Assembly: GCA_020718525.1 (NCBI GenBank)
Contig: DYRX01000125.1
Span: forward strand, 1-10,926
Length of the DNA: 10,926 nt
Direction of reading: 5' to 3'
From: Victivallis vadensis
GTDB lineage: Bacteria > Verrucomicrobiota > Lentisphaeria > Victivallales > GWF2-50-93
The stretch's first letter is position 1. Each line of letters opens with the position of its first letter. Positions 1-6,258 of this stretch are shown piece by piece. The notes below the pieces were generated by a model. That model did no database searches. It worked only from the letters and a program-made list of their open reading frames with translations, and was not told where the DNA came from. Position numbers and translations under genes: made by a program.

Positions 1-254
1 AGCGATAGCGACTACGAAGAAGGCAGTTCACTGAATTCCTGCATTTCCTGCTGTCAGGGGAATCCAGACAACTTCCCATTGAGGCGTTCTAGCAAGTGTC
101 GTGATTGTCTTTGTTCTCCACTTCCTGCACAAGGATTTCCAGTGGAGATTGAACCCTCTTCGTGTGTCCGTCTGTCTGATGAGCAACAATTGTTGAACGA
201 TTTCCAGACCCCCGGCTTTCCGCTGTCCGTAGGCGTAGTATGCGGGCGTTGCTT
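1..254. other. No supported gene; downstream flank of the pgs operon
   Basis: This stretch lies beyond the pgsW stop codon. Plus-strand frame 1 is open from the first base to 345, but its product is a cysteine- and serine-rich string with no recognisable domain, and it would run 91 nt antisense into the end of pgsW. A minus-strand frame is open over most of the stretch without an ATG and also resembles nothing known. The only structure seen is a perfect 12-nt palindrome, CAACAATTGTTG, at 184-195. No U-tailed terminator for the pgs operon is obvious. No pgsA/capA-like gene begins here. Confidence 0.5.
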
Positions 255-1400
255 TCAGACCATCTGTTCAGGCGGCGCGTCTCCGCTCTGCTCCTTGCTG
301 TTTCCGAGGAGTCTGAAACCCCAGTCGAGCCTGGTCAAGGCATAGATTACCGCGAATATCGCGGCTAGCATCGCGAGTGCCAGAATCCTGTTCGGCTCCT
401 GTGTGGCGTAGATCTTGCCGTCGCCGACCGGAGGCGTCTCCTTCGGCTGTTCAGGGAATCCGTACCTCGCCGAAAGATCTTCGATTTTTGTGAGATGGAC
501 AACAGGGACTCCGTCGTTGATGAACCGCGTCATGATCGAATCAATCCCCGAGGTTCCCGGAGGCGGTCTGGTGTTTATTCCCGCCGCGAACTTGTATTTG
601 CCGAGCTTCGTGCCGACAGAAGTCGTTCCTCCACCGACATTTATATAGACTTTCGGCTTTGCGTCCCCGCAGAGCCGGAGGTAGAGATCCATTTTTTTCT
701 CGACGCTGTCCTGGTAGTTTTTCACCTTGATCAGCTCGTATCCGTTCATAAGTATCGAATCCTCGATCGCCTTTCTTCCCTCTGCGGAAATTCCGAGAGC
801 CTTGTCGTCAATCCCCCCCAGCGTCATAGCCGACGATCTGAATGTGAAAAGTTTATTTTTGAATAGAAGATTCTCCATGTCGGGCCACATGAATGACGGA
901 TTGTTCGCCCCCCATTGCGAAGCTCCTGCGCTCGATATTATGACTGGCCTGGCTCCTATCACTTCTATCGCCGCGAATGTCGCCACATTCATCGCCGGAA
1001 ATGATCCGGAAATTCCAACTGCAACCTGGTCGCCCCTTCCGACTCCAAGAGATTTCAGATAATGGAATACCACCGCGGCGAAATTTGGATTGACGGAACT
1101 GCGCTTTGCCGGGAGATGTCCGACATTTGTTGTCACTGCCGAGGACAGGTCTCCTATGAGGCCACTGCCTGCGGGATCCGCCTCTTCGTCAATCATTATT
1201 CCTCGGCGAAGTCTTTCCTGCCTGAGGAAGTCAAAGGCTGACTGCGCCAGACGGGCCGCCTCGATTTTCTTTTTGAAATCGGGCTTGACATTTTTAATTT
1301 CAAATCTGACGACGATGAGATAGCAGAAGAGTGCGCTGGCAAAAACCAGCCACAGGACTCTGTTCGATACCTTTTGCGGGCGCCAATAGACCTTTCTCAT
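255..1400 (-). CDS. pgsW: Poly-gamma-glutamate system membrane protein PgsW
   Basis: A 381-residue protein resembling the poly-gamma-glutamate system proteins found with PgsB and PgsC, chiefly in Gram-negative bacteria. Its biochemical role is not established; a part in polymer export or anchoring is inference. A short basic N-terminus leads into a membrane segment (about residues 14-31). A large, probably extracytoplasmic domain follows (about 40-335), with glycine/serine-rich motifs GISGSFPA (129-136), ISSAGASQWGA (155-165) and NVGGGTTSVG (254-263). A second membrane segment lies at about 339-356, with a short polar tail. The start at 1400 is chosen because AGGAG lies 7 nt upstream and ATG overlaps the pgsC stop by 4 nt, implying translational coupling. 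The reading frame stays open upstream to 1886, but that extension is only antisense-free shadow of pgsC. It is the last gene seen in the operon. Confidence 0.85.
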   Translation of the reverse strand: MRKVYWRPQKVSNRVLWLVFASALFCYLIVVRFEIKNVKPDFKKKIEAARLAQSAFDFLRQERLRRGIMIDEEADPAGSGLIGDLSSAVTTNVGHLPAKRSSVNPNFAAVVFHYLKSLGVGRGDQVAVGISGSFPAMNVATFAAIEVIGARPVIISSAGASQWGANNPSFMWPDMENLLFKNKLFTFRSSAMTLGGIDDKALGISAEGRKAIEDSILMNGYELIKVKNYQDSVEKKMDLYLRLCGDAKPKVYINVGGGTTSVGTKLGKYKFAAGINTRPPPGTSGIDSIMTRFINDGVPVVHLTKIEDLSARYGFPEQPKETPPVGDGKIYATQEPNRILALAMLAAIFAVIYALTRLDWGFRLLGNSKEQSGDAPPEQMV

Positions 1401-1858
1401 GTCATTGCTCCTGCCGCACCCGAGGCGATTAGGATCAGTCTGACAATTATTGCAATTGTCATGCTGGAGGCGATAGTCTGGGGCAGTCCCTGCCTGTCCA
1501 TCCAGACGGCGATGAGACCGGGAATTACGAATCCGATCACTGATATTGATTCGTCCGCCAGCCACAAGGCGCCGAGATTCCTGTTCATCAGCATTCCTAG
1601 AATGTAGGCGATGAGGATCATCATCACCGTTCTCCTGCGTCCATAGACGATTGTGAAAAGCGAGAGCACCCTGACGATGAGAAGGGCCGCCGCCGCGACC
1701 GCGAAAGTGAGGACAATGTGGGCTGGCTTGTCGAGAAAAAGCGCGAGGTAGCCTGGCACGACGAGACCGCCTGCCGCGATTCCGAAGAATTCGGTGAAAA
1801 TAAGACCTGCGGCAAGCCCGGTTCCAATTGAAATTGCAAGAAGTTCCGGCAAGTTCAT
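1397..1858 (-). CDS. pgsC: Poly-gamma-glutamate biosynthesis membrane protein PgsC/CapC
   Basis: A 153-residue, very hydrophobic protein of the CapC/PgsC family, the integral membrane partner of the PgsB ligase in poly-gamma-glutamate synthesis. About four to five membrane helices are apparent. Family hallmarks are LIFTEFFG (19-26), GGLVVPGYLAL (30-40), the cytoplasmic-looking basic loop YGRRR (72-76) and the second repeat GFVIPGLIAVW (109-119). The length is close to the usual ~150 residues. The start at 1858 puts LIFTE at the position expected for the family. Its GGAGGG (1860-1865) sits only 1-2 nt from the ATG, unusually tight. An in-frame ATG at 1894 would add 12 non-hydrophobic residues and has no better ribosome-binding site. 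The stop overlaps the pgsW start by 4 nt. pgsB lies 43 nt upstream. Confidence 0.93.
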   Translation of the reverse strand: MNLPELLAISIGTGLAAGLIFTEFFGIAAGGLVVPGYLALFLDKPAHIVLTFAVAAAALLIVRVLSLFTIVYGRRRTVMMILIAYILGMLMNRNLGALWLADESISVIGFVIPGLIAVWMDRQGLPQTIASSMTIAIIVRLILIASGAAGAMT

Positions 1859-1901
1859 GCCCTCCGTGCGGTAGGATGAAAGACAATGCGGCATTTCATG
1901 T

Positions 1902-3089
1902 TCATAGGAGCGCCCTGTTTTTGAAGAGTCTCGCGAGCGGAAGCCCCATGCCGGCGATGTTTCCGACGCCGATCACGAGGGCCGACTTTCCGCATGCGTC
2001 AATTACTTTTTCAAATACGTCCTCGACAGAATCCTGCTCGGTGTAGATGAATCTGTTGCCTTGAAGCTCCTGCTTTTCTGAAGCCAGCCTCGAGAAAAGA
2101 TATGCCCCCTGTCCAAGCAGAATCAGCTTGCATGCGTCGGACCAGACCTTTACCTCCTCGGCAAACTGCATAGTGCGCAGAGGTCTGTCTTCGCGGAGGT
2201 TCAGCACTACGACGAGCCTTTCGAGCTTGGAATGCTTTTTCCGCGATCTTTCAACTATAGAAAGGGTTGACTCCGGATCGTTGGCCGCAAAGGCGTTGAC
2301 AAAGACAATTTTCCTTCCGAAAAAGTCGAGCTCATATTCTGTGAGCACTCCTGGATCCGGATTGACAGCGCTCATGGCTTCTATTCCCCTGCTTCTAGTG
2401 ATTCCGAAATCGGAGAGAAGTCTCAGGGACAATGCCAAGTTTTCGGGATGTTCGATATATGGAAGACGAGAGAGTTCCTCGCTGGAAACCGACAACGCCT
2501 CATCCTTCGACACGCTGATCAGCTCGCTTTTTCTGTCCTCGCAAGCGTATTTGAGGACATCGAGATGCTTCTGTTCGGCTGTGTAGAGTTTTCCGCGGAG
2601 CGGGATCATGGAAGATAGCGCGAGGGCGACATCCCGGGTGCCCGGCCCCATCACATCGAGATGATCGGGTCTGATGTTAGTGATCACGCCGTGCGTGGCC
2701 TTGATGAATTTGCTTTCGCTGATCCAATGCAGTTCCGGCTGGAGCGCCATACACTCGACAACAAGGGCCTGCACATCCATTTCCCTCGCAAGCGAAACAA
2801 TTCTCGCCTGCTCCATGATGTTCGCGCCGGAAGGCCTGAAAACCGGAAGTTCCGAAGAGTCGGGGCATATCATCCTGGGAAGGGTGCCCGTCGTCTTCGC
2901 GGCGGTTCTTATGCCGTTTCCATTGAGTCCTGCGGCAATAAGCCTGCAGACGCTGGATTTTCCTCTTGTGCCGCTTACATGAATTCTTGAGGCGATTCCC
3001 CTGATCTTCCTATCAAGGACAATGGACTCCACAAGTCCGGCGATGCCCAGACATGCAGCCAAACCCAGCAAATATCCAATCGGCTCCAT
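1902..3089 (-). CDS. pgsB: Poly-gamma-glutamate synthase PgsB/CapB (ATP-dependent amide ligase)
   Basis: A 395-residue protein matching the length and motifs of PgsB/CapB, the Mur-ligase-like enzyme that activates the gamma-carboxyl of glutamate with ATP and extends the poly-gamma-glutamate chain at the inner membrane. An N-terminal hydrophobic segment (about 4-24) anchors it. The P-loop GTRGKSS is at 40-46, with the following KTTGT at 65-69. Further family motifs are ECMALQPE (112-119), NIRPDHLDVMG (138-148) and NAFAANDPEST (265-275). The near-C-terminal GVGNIAGMG resembles the family's glycine-rich end. AGGAG stands 6 nt before the ATG. It follows ilvE by 29 nt and precedes pgsC by 43 nt. 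No frameshift or missing catalytic motif is seen, so the enzyme is probably active. Folylpolyglutamate/Mur ligases share the fold but lack this membrane anchor and neighbour pgsC. Confidence 0.95.
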   Translation of the reverse strand: MEPIGYLLGLAACLGIAGLVESIVLDRKIRGIASRIHVSGTRGKSSVCRLIAAGLNGNGIRTAAKTTGTLPRMICPDSSELPVFRPSGANIMEQARIVSLAREMDVQALVVECMALQPELHWISESKFIKATHGVITNIRPDHLDVMGPGTRDVALALSSMIPLRGKLYTAEQKHLDVLKYACEDRKSELISVSKDEALSVSSEELSRLPYIEHPENLALSLRLLSDFGITRSRGIEAMSAVNPDPGVLTEYELDFFGRKIVFVNAFAANDPESTLSIVERSRKKHSKLERLVVVLNLREDRPLRTMQFAEEVKVWSDACKLILLGQGAYLFSRLASEKQELQGNRFIYTEQDSVEDVFEKVIDACGKSALVIGVGNIAGMGLPLARLFKNRALL

Positions 3090-3118
3090 TTCAGCTCCTA
3101 GGAAAAAACGGAAAACGC

Positions 3119-4135
3119 TCAGACAGTTTCAAGCCAGGAATGCTCGTCGGGGAGATCTCCAAACTGTATTCCAGTCAGTCTGTCGTAAAGTCTTCTGAGT
3201 GTGGGACCGCATTCGCTTCCGTATTTGATGACCCTGGAGCCGTATGTGATTTCAGAGATGGGAGTTATCACAACCGCCGTCCCGCATGCGCCCATTTCGA
3301 CAAAATCAGGAAGCTCGCTCAAGGCGACAGGTCTGCGCTCAACGGGAATGCCTAGATCGCGTGCGAGAGCCATCAGGGAATCGTTCGTTATGCTGGGAAG
3401 AACGGACTCCGAATCGGGCGTTACGTACGCGCCATCTTTCGACACAGCGATGAAATTGCTAGTCCCGAACTCGTCCACGTAGCTTCTGGTTTTCGAATCA
3501 GGATACAGGACGATTGGAAAGCCCTCTTTTTTTGCTATTTTCGATTGCAGGAGGCTGGCGGCGTAGTTGCCTCCGACTTTCACGGAGCCCGTGCCGTATG
3601 GAGCCGCCCTGTCGAAGGCGTCAGAGACAATCGCTTTCACGGGCGAAATGCCCTCCTTATAGTAATTTCCGACAGGCATGACCATGACAATGAAGTCGTA
3701 GATGTCGCTTGGTCCGACGCCAATGACAGCGCCCGAGCCAATCATCAGAGGTCTTATGTAGAGGGAGCCCTTTGTGCCGTAGGGCGGCACGAAATGCCTG
3801 TTCGCCTCAATCACGCGCTTCACGGCATCCATGAAAAGCTCTTCGGGAAGTTCCGGGCAAAGTATGCGGCGCGCGGAACGGTTCATCCTGCTGGCGTTTT
3901 CGAGGGGGCGGAAAATTCCTACGCTTCCATCTTTTCTGGCGAACGCCTTAAGTCCTTCGAAGCACTCCTGTCCATAGTGAAGACATGCCGCGGCGATCGG
4001 GAGGCTTATCTCGTGCTTTCTGAGCAGTCTGCCTTTGTCCCATTTTCCATTTTCCCAGCGATAGCGGATATGGCTGTCCACCGGGAGATATTCGAAGCCC
4101 AGCGACGACCAGTCAATGTGAGTTTCCTTCTGCAT
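3119..4135 (-). CDS. ilvE: Branched-chain amino acid aminotransferase (class IV, PLP)
   Basis: A 338-residue fold-type IV aminotransferase that exchanges amino groups between Leu/Ile/Val and 2-oxoglutarate, making glutamate from 2-oxoglutarate in the degradative direction. It resembles the eukaryote/B. subtilis-like BCAT group: LHYGQECFEGLKAF (53-66), YIRPLMIGSG (126-135), the PLP lysine K186 within GSVKVGGNYAAS, and the phosphate/cofactor-side motif VDEFGTSN (220-227). The start at 4135 is taken because AGGG lies 6-7 nt upstream and MQKETHIDW begins a typical N-terminus. An in-frame ATG at 4180 would add 15 basic residues and lacks a Shine-Dalgarno. It is the first gene of the operon with pgsBCW, so it shares their promoter. 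Whether it supplies glutamate for the polymer or is simply a housekeeping gene placed here is not decided by sequence. Confidence 0.93.
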   Translation of the reverse strand: MQKETHIDWSSLGFEYLPVDSHIRYRWENGKWDKGRLLRKHEISLPIAAACLHYGQECFEGLKAFARKDGSVGIFRPLENASRMNRSARRILCPELPEELFMDAVKRVIEANRHFVPPYGTKGSLYIRPLMIGSGAVIGVGPSDIYDFIVMVMPVGNYYKEGISPVKAIVSDAFDRAAPYGTGSVKVGGNYAASLLQSKIAKKEGFPIVLYPDSKTRSYVDEFGTSNFIAVSKDGAYVTPDSESVLPSITNDSLMALARDLGIPVERRPVALSELPDFVEMGACGTAVVITPISEITYGSRVIKYGSECGPTLRRLYDRLTGIQFGDLPDEHSWLETV

Positions 4136-4404
4136 GTTTCCCTTTTTATTTTGATGCCGGAGCAAAATCTTCAAGTTCATTCAAGCTCCGACGCGCAATA
4201 AGCTAATCTTTCGGACTTCAATTGCAAACCGCTTCAGCATCAAATTATTTTCAAAATTTTAGATTGCAGGTCTTGTTTTTTCGCCCAGCAACCTAGATTA
4301 TAGGCTTGTTCTTGGGCGGAAAGCGGAGGATTAGCCACCAAGTCGCCGTTTTTGCTCGGCAAACAAAGGTAAAATAAACAATAAAAGATTCAGGAGAATC
4401 AGAC
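4136..4404. other. Divergent intergenic region between the ilvE-pgs operon and pal
   Basis: This 269-bp region should hold the promoters of both directions. On the minus strand a perfect TATAAT (4297-4302) is present, but no good -35 box lies 16-18 nt upstream, and it would give an ilvE leader of about 150 nt. For pal no convincing -35/-10 pair was found; the stretch just before the ribosome-binding site (4366-4390) is A-rich. Structured elements are the long hairpin at 4282-4318 and a small one at 4345-4360 (GCCG/CGGC with an 8-nt loop). The pal ribosome-binding site AGGAGA is at 4392-4397. Confidence 0.45.
4282..4318. repeat. Imperfect 37-nt inverted repeat (hairpin) in the divergent region
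   Basis: The arms pair in three blocks: CGCCCA (4282-4287) with TGGGCG (4313-4318), CAA (4289-4291) with TTG (4306-4308), and CCTA (4292-4295) with TAGG (4301-4304). The loop is GATTA, and short bulges lie mainly on the 3' side. There is no T-run after the stem on either strand, so it is unlikely to be an intrinsic terminator. A minus-strand TATAAT lies across loop and inner stem. It could be a leader-RNA structure for pal, an operator or chance; only the pairing is directly seen. Confidence 0.4.
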
Positions 4405-4965
4405 ATGAAGATGCTTTACAAGTTCGCTCTTTGTGCGGTCATGGCCGCGTCGCTCGCATTCTATTCAGGCTGTAAATCCTCTGGTTCTGGAGAGGAAGGT
4501 GCTGGGACAGGCACAGACATCACCGGACTTGATGGGGCAGGTGGTGCAGGCACCATCGGTCTCCCCGGCGGTTTCGGCGAGCCTGGAAAGGGCGTTCCGA
4601 GGGATCCCAACGAGTGGACGCCAATTCCTGGCGTCAGCCTGCCAACCGTCTATTTCGCATACGACCAGTCAACTATCGGCACGTCCGAATTCCCGAAAGT
4701 GCAGAATGCGGCGAACCACATGTCTGAAAATCCGGATCATTGCCTGATCATAGAAGGGCATTGCGATGACAGGGGCAGTCTCGAGTACAACAGGGCATTG
4801 GCGGAGCGCAGAGCCATTGCCGTGAAGGAAGACCTCATCCGTCTCGGAGTTCCGGACAACCGCACAAAGACCATTAGCTACGGCGAGGAGAAGCCTGCGG
4901 TTCAGGGCGCCGACGAGAATGCCTGGGCTAAGAACAGAAGAGCCGAAATGATTCCTGCTCGATAA
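4405..4965 (+). CDS. pal: Pal/OmpA-family peptidoglycan-associated lipoprotein
   Basis: A 186-residue lipoprotein. A signal peptide with lipobox YSGC gives the lipidated cysteine C23. A glycine-rich, low-complexity linker follows (about 24-75) and then a C-terminal OmpA domain (about 80-186). The peptidoglycan-binding signature GHCDDRGSLEYNRALAERRA spans 118-137. D121 and R136 correspond to the residues that hold the diaminopimelate group in OmpA-like proteins. Pal normally tethers the outer membrane to peptidoglycan with the Tol system. The GH-x-D position, more often Ala or Thr, is Cys here. The start is supported by AGGAGA 7 nt upstream. No tolB, tolA or ybgF is nearby, so assignment to true Pal rather than another OmpA-like lipoprotein rests on motif and size. 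It marks the host as having an outer membrane. Confidence 0.9.
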   Translation: MKMLYKFALCAVMAASLAFYSGCKSSGSGEEGAGTGTDITGLDGAGGAGTIGLPGGFGEPGKGVPRDPNEWTPIPGVSLPTVYFAYDQSTIGTSEFPKVQNAANHMSENPDHCLIIEGHCDDRGSLEYNRALAERRAIAVKEDLIRLGVPDNRTKTISYGEEKPAVQGADENAWAKNRRAEMIPAR

Positions 4966-4969
4966 CGCA

Positions 4970-5527
4970 GTGGGTTCAAGCGTGAAAAATATAGGCGGCC
5001 AGCTTCATTCGGCGCTGACCGCCTTTTTCTTTCTTTTTGTTCTTGGTGCAAGCTCCGCAATTGCAGAAGAGAGCTCGCCAGATTCAGAAAATGCCTCCGA
5101 GATAGCAGAGCTCCTCAAAAAAAATCTCGGAGAAAAGCTGGAAATCAAAGAGGCGATTTCTCCGGTCAAGCACTACATTCTGCTCAAGCCAGGACAGTCC
5201 GCCGACATGCGTAAAGCTCGCTATCTCTTTATGAGCAAAGAACTTGGACTTTCCGTGAAGGGCTTCAAAGCCCCGATAGACATAGGTGTCGTGTGCGGAA
5301 GCGACAAGAAAATAATATCAGTCTTCGTCGTCCAGCAGAAAGACGCCCCTAAATACTTTGCCCGTGTCGAAAAATCGTCTCTGCTGAAAAACTGGCAGGG
5401 TGTGAAAAGCGGCGATCCCGTGCCGGACGCAGTGAGTGGGGCAACTTTTTCAAGCAAGGCTATAAACGGCGGAGTCCAGGCAGTTTTGAAAAAGCTTGAC
5501 GAATGCCGCTTTTTCGAACGTCAGTGA
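4970..5527 (+). CDS. Exported FMN-binding domain protein with covalent flavinylation motif
   Basis: Up to 185 residues. An N-terminal signal sequence has a hydrophobic core at about 14-29 and probable cleavage after AIA (32). A single FMN-binding domain of the RnfG/NqrC type covers about 60-175. The motif D153-A-V-S-G-A-T159 fits the Dxx[S/T]GA[T/S] sequence that the flavin transferase ApbE uses to attach FMN to the threonine; SGATFSS is typical. The predicted role is a single-flavin electron carrier outside the cytoplasmic membrane. No Rnf/Nqr subunits or apbE lie nearby, so its redox partners are unknown. The start is uncertain: GTG at 4970 and in-frame GTG at 4982 both lack a clear ribosome-binding site, and the latter gives a neater signal peptide (KNIGGQ start). 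The frame begins only 4 nt after pal and is probably cotranscribed with it. Confidence 0.85.
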   Translation: MGSSVKNIGGQLHSALTAFFFLFVLGASSAIAEESSPDSENASEIAELLKKNLGEKLEIKEAISPVKHYILLKPGQSADMRKARYLFMSKELGLSVKGFKAPIDIGVVCGSDKKIISVFVVQQKDAPKYFARVEKSSLLKNWQGVKSGDPVPDAVSGATFSSKAINGGVQAVLKKLDECRFFERQ

Positions 5528-5699
5528 TTTTTCACCTATATAAGTCGAAATGGACACGGATCTAAAGATCTGCAGGATGGCTTAGTTCAGATCGACTGCG
5601 TTGCGAGGAACATGTCAATAAGACAATCCAAGGCTTGAAAGGGTTTCCTTATGTGATAGCTTAGCCTATGTAAGAAATTATCGGACAAATGATTAAACG
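5528..5699. other. Intergenic stretch before the PIN/partner module
   Basis: No gene is supported here. Visible details are a GATCT-AA-AGATC palindrome (5560-5571 region), a possible -35 TTGAAA at 5635-5640 with a weak TAGCTT 16 nt later (5657-5662), and a five-codon run MIKR-stop whose TGA overlaps the ATG at 5700. The latter might be a trace of a former upstream gene coupled to the PIN gene. I could not match any translated frame to a known transposase or toxin-antitoxin protein. Confidence 0.4.
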
Positions 5700-5945
5700 A
5701 TGAAGATATACCTTGACAACTGTTGCCTGCAAAGAGCTTTGGATGAAAATATTGAAAAAAGGGCAAAATTTCTAAAAGGGACAGGAATTAAGCCAATGGA
5801 TGCTTTGCATCTCGCCTTTGCGGAGGAAGGAGGTGCCCATTTCTTCTGCACGAGTGACGAGTCATTCTTGAAAAAGGCCAAAAAGTTTGCGAAAGAGACG
5901 AAACCGGTATCACTGTTTGAATTAATGAGGGAGATTGAAAAATGA
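5700..5945 (+). CDS. PIN-domain toxin-like protein, apparently internally deleted
   Basis: Only 81 residues, where PIN-domain proteins of this kind usually have about 130-150. Residues 1-12 (MKIYLDNCCLQR) match the beginning of a PIN fold, including acidic D6. The protein then passes directly into LDENIEKRAKFLKGTGIKPMDALHLAFAEEGGAHFFCTSDESFLKKAKKF, which is the C-terminal half, with D34 of the DALH motif and D53 of TSDE. The central helices with the second conserved acidic residue seem to be missing, as by an in-frame deletion of about 60-70 codons. PIN proteins are metal-dependent RNases, often type II toxins; this one is probably inactive. Its 3' end contains the ribosome-binding site of the next gene and overlaps it by 4 nt. 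The sequence is AT-richer than its neighbours, suggesting acquired DNA. The ribosome-binding site is weak. Confidence 0.75.
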   Translation: MKIYLDNCCLQRALDENIEKRAKFLKGTGIKPMDALHLAFAEEGGAHFFCTSDESFLKKAKKFAKETKPVSLFELMREIEK

Positions 5946-6184
5946 TTGCACAAACCAAGCCATTGAACCAAATAAGCAAAGAGGCGATCTTCACCTTGTC
6001 CAGTGAAATTGGGATTGCCAATACGGTCAGATTCCTGACGCAGTTCACTACTGGTTTTGGCGATTATACCAAGGATCGTTGCAATTTCCTTGGAAATGAC
6101 ACTATTGATGAAACGCTCTCCGCCATAAATGAAATGAAAAGGACATATTCCAACAATAAAATCCACTCTGACCGGAAAAAATAG
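5942..6184 (+). CDS. Small partner of the PIN protein, possible antitoxin
   Basis: An 80-residue, soluble, mixed-charge protein. The core VRFLTQFTTGFGDYTKDRCNFLGN (about 29-52) is the kind of sequence I associate with small proteins found beside PIN-domain genes, where an antitoxin role is usually presumed; this is recall of a family pattern, not a search result. No DNA-binding domain is clear. The ATG overlaps the PIN stop codon (ATGA), and GAGGGAG at 5927-5933 lies 8 nt upstream inside the PIN gene, so its translation is probably coupled. The frame looks intact although the PIN partner is shortened. The stop codon lies inside a hairpin at 6172-6200. Confidence 0.7.
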   Translation: MIAQTKPLNQISKEAIFTLSSEIGIANTVRFLTQFTTGFGDYTKDRCNFLGNDTIDETLSAINEMKRTYSNNKIHSDRKK

Positions 6185-6200
6185 TAGGCTATTTTTCCGG
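6172..6200. terminator. Hairpin spanning the partner-gene stop codon, possible terminator
   Basis: CCGGAAAAA (6172-6180) pairs with TTTTTCCGG (6192-6200), and TAG (6182-6184) with CTA (6189-6191), leaving a one-base bulge and a TAGG loop. The stem includes the stop codon at 6182-6184. The T-run is inside the stem rather than after it, and the next bases are CAGGTG, so this is not a standard intrinsic terminator. It could still protect the 3' end or mark the edge of the acquired segment. Confidence 0.4.
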
Positions 6201-6258
6201 CAGGTGACTTTCAACGATTCGGCAAATCTTCACCATGTAACAGATCACGGAGGCAAAA

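Noticed and set aside
1..345. Plus-strand frame open from the window edge through 345
   Set aside because: The product is cysteine/serine-rich with no domain, and its last 91 nt run antisense to the well-supported pgsW C-terminus. It may be the tail of a gene outside the window, but nothing supports it.
1401..1886. N-terminal extension of the pgsW frame to a 543-residue protein
   Set aside because: The extension lies wholly over pgsC in another frame, is arginine-rich and low-complexity, and the ATG at 1400 has a good Shine-Dalgarno and a 4-nt overlap with pgsC.
4136..4180. Earlier ATG for ilvE at 4180
   Set aside because: It would add 15 basic residues without a ribosome-binding site; the ATG at 4135 has AGGG at the right distance and a typical family N-terminus.
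5540..5640. Possible transposase or insertion-sequence remnant before the PIN gene
   Set aside because: Translated fragments in several frames gave no recognisable transposase motif, and no terminal inverted repeats or target duplication were seen.
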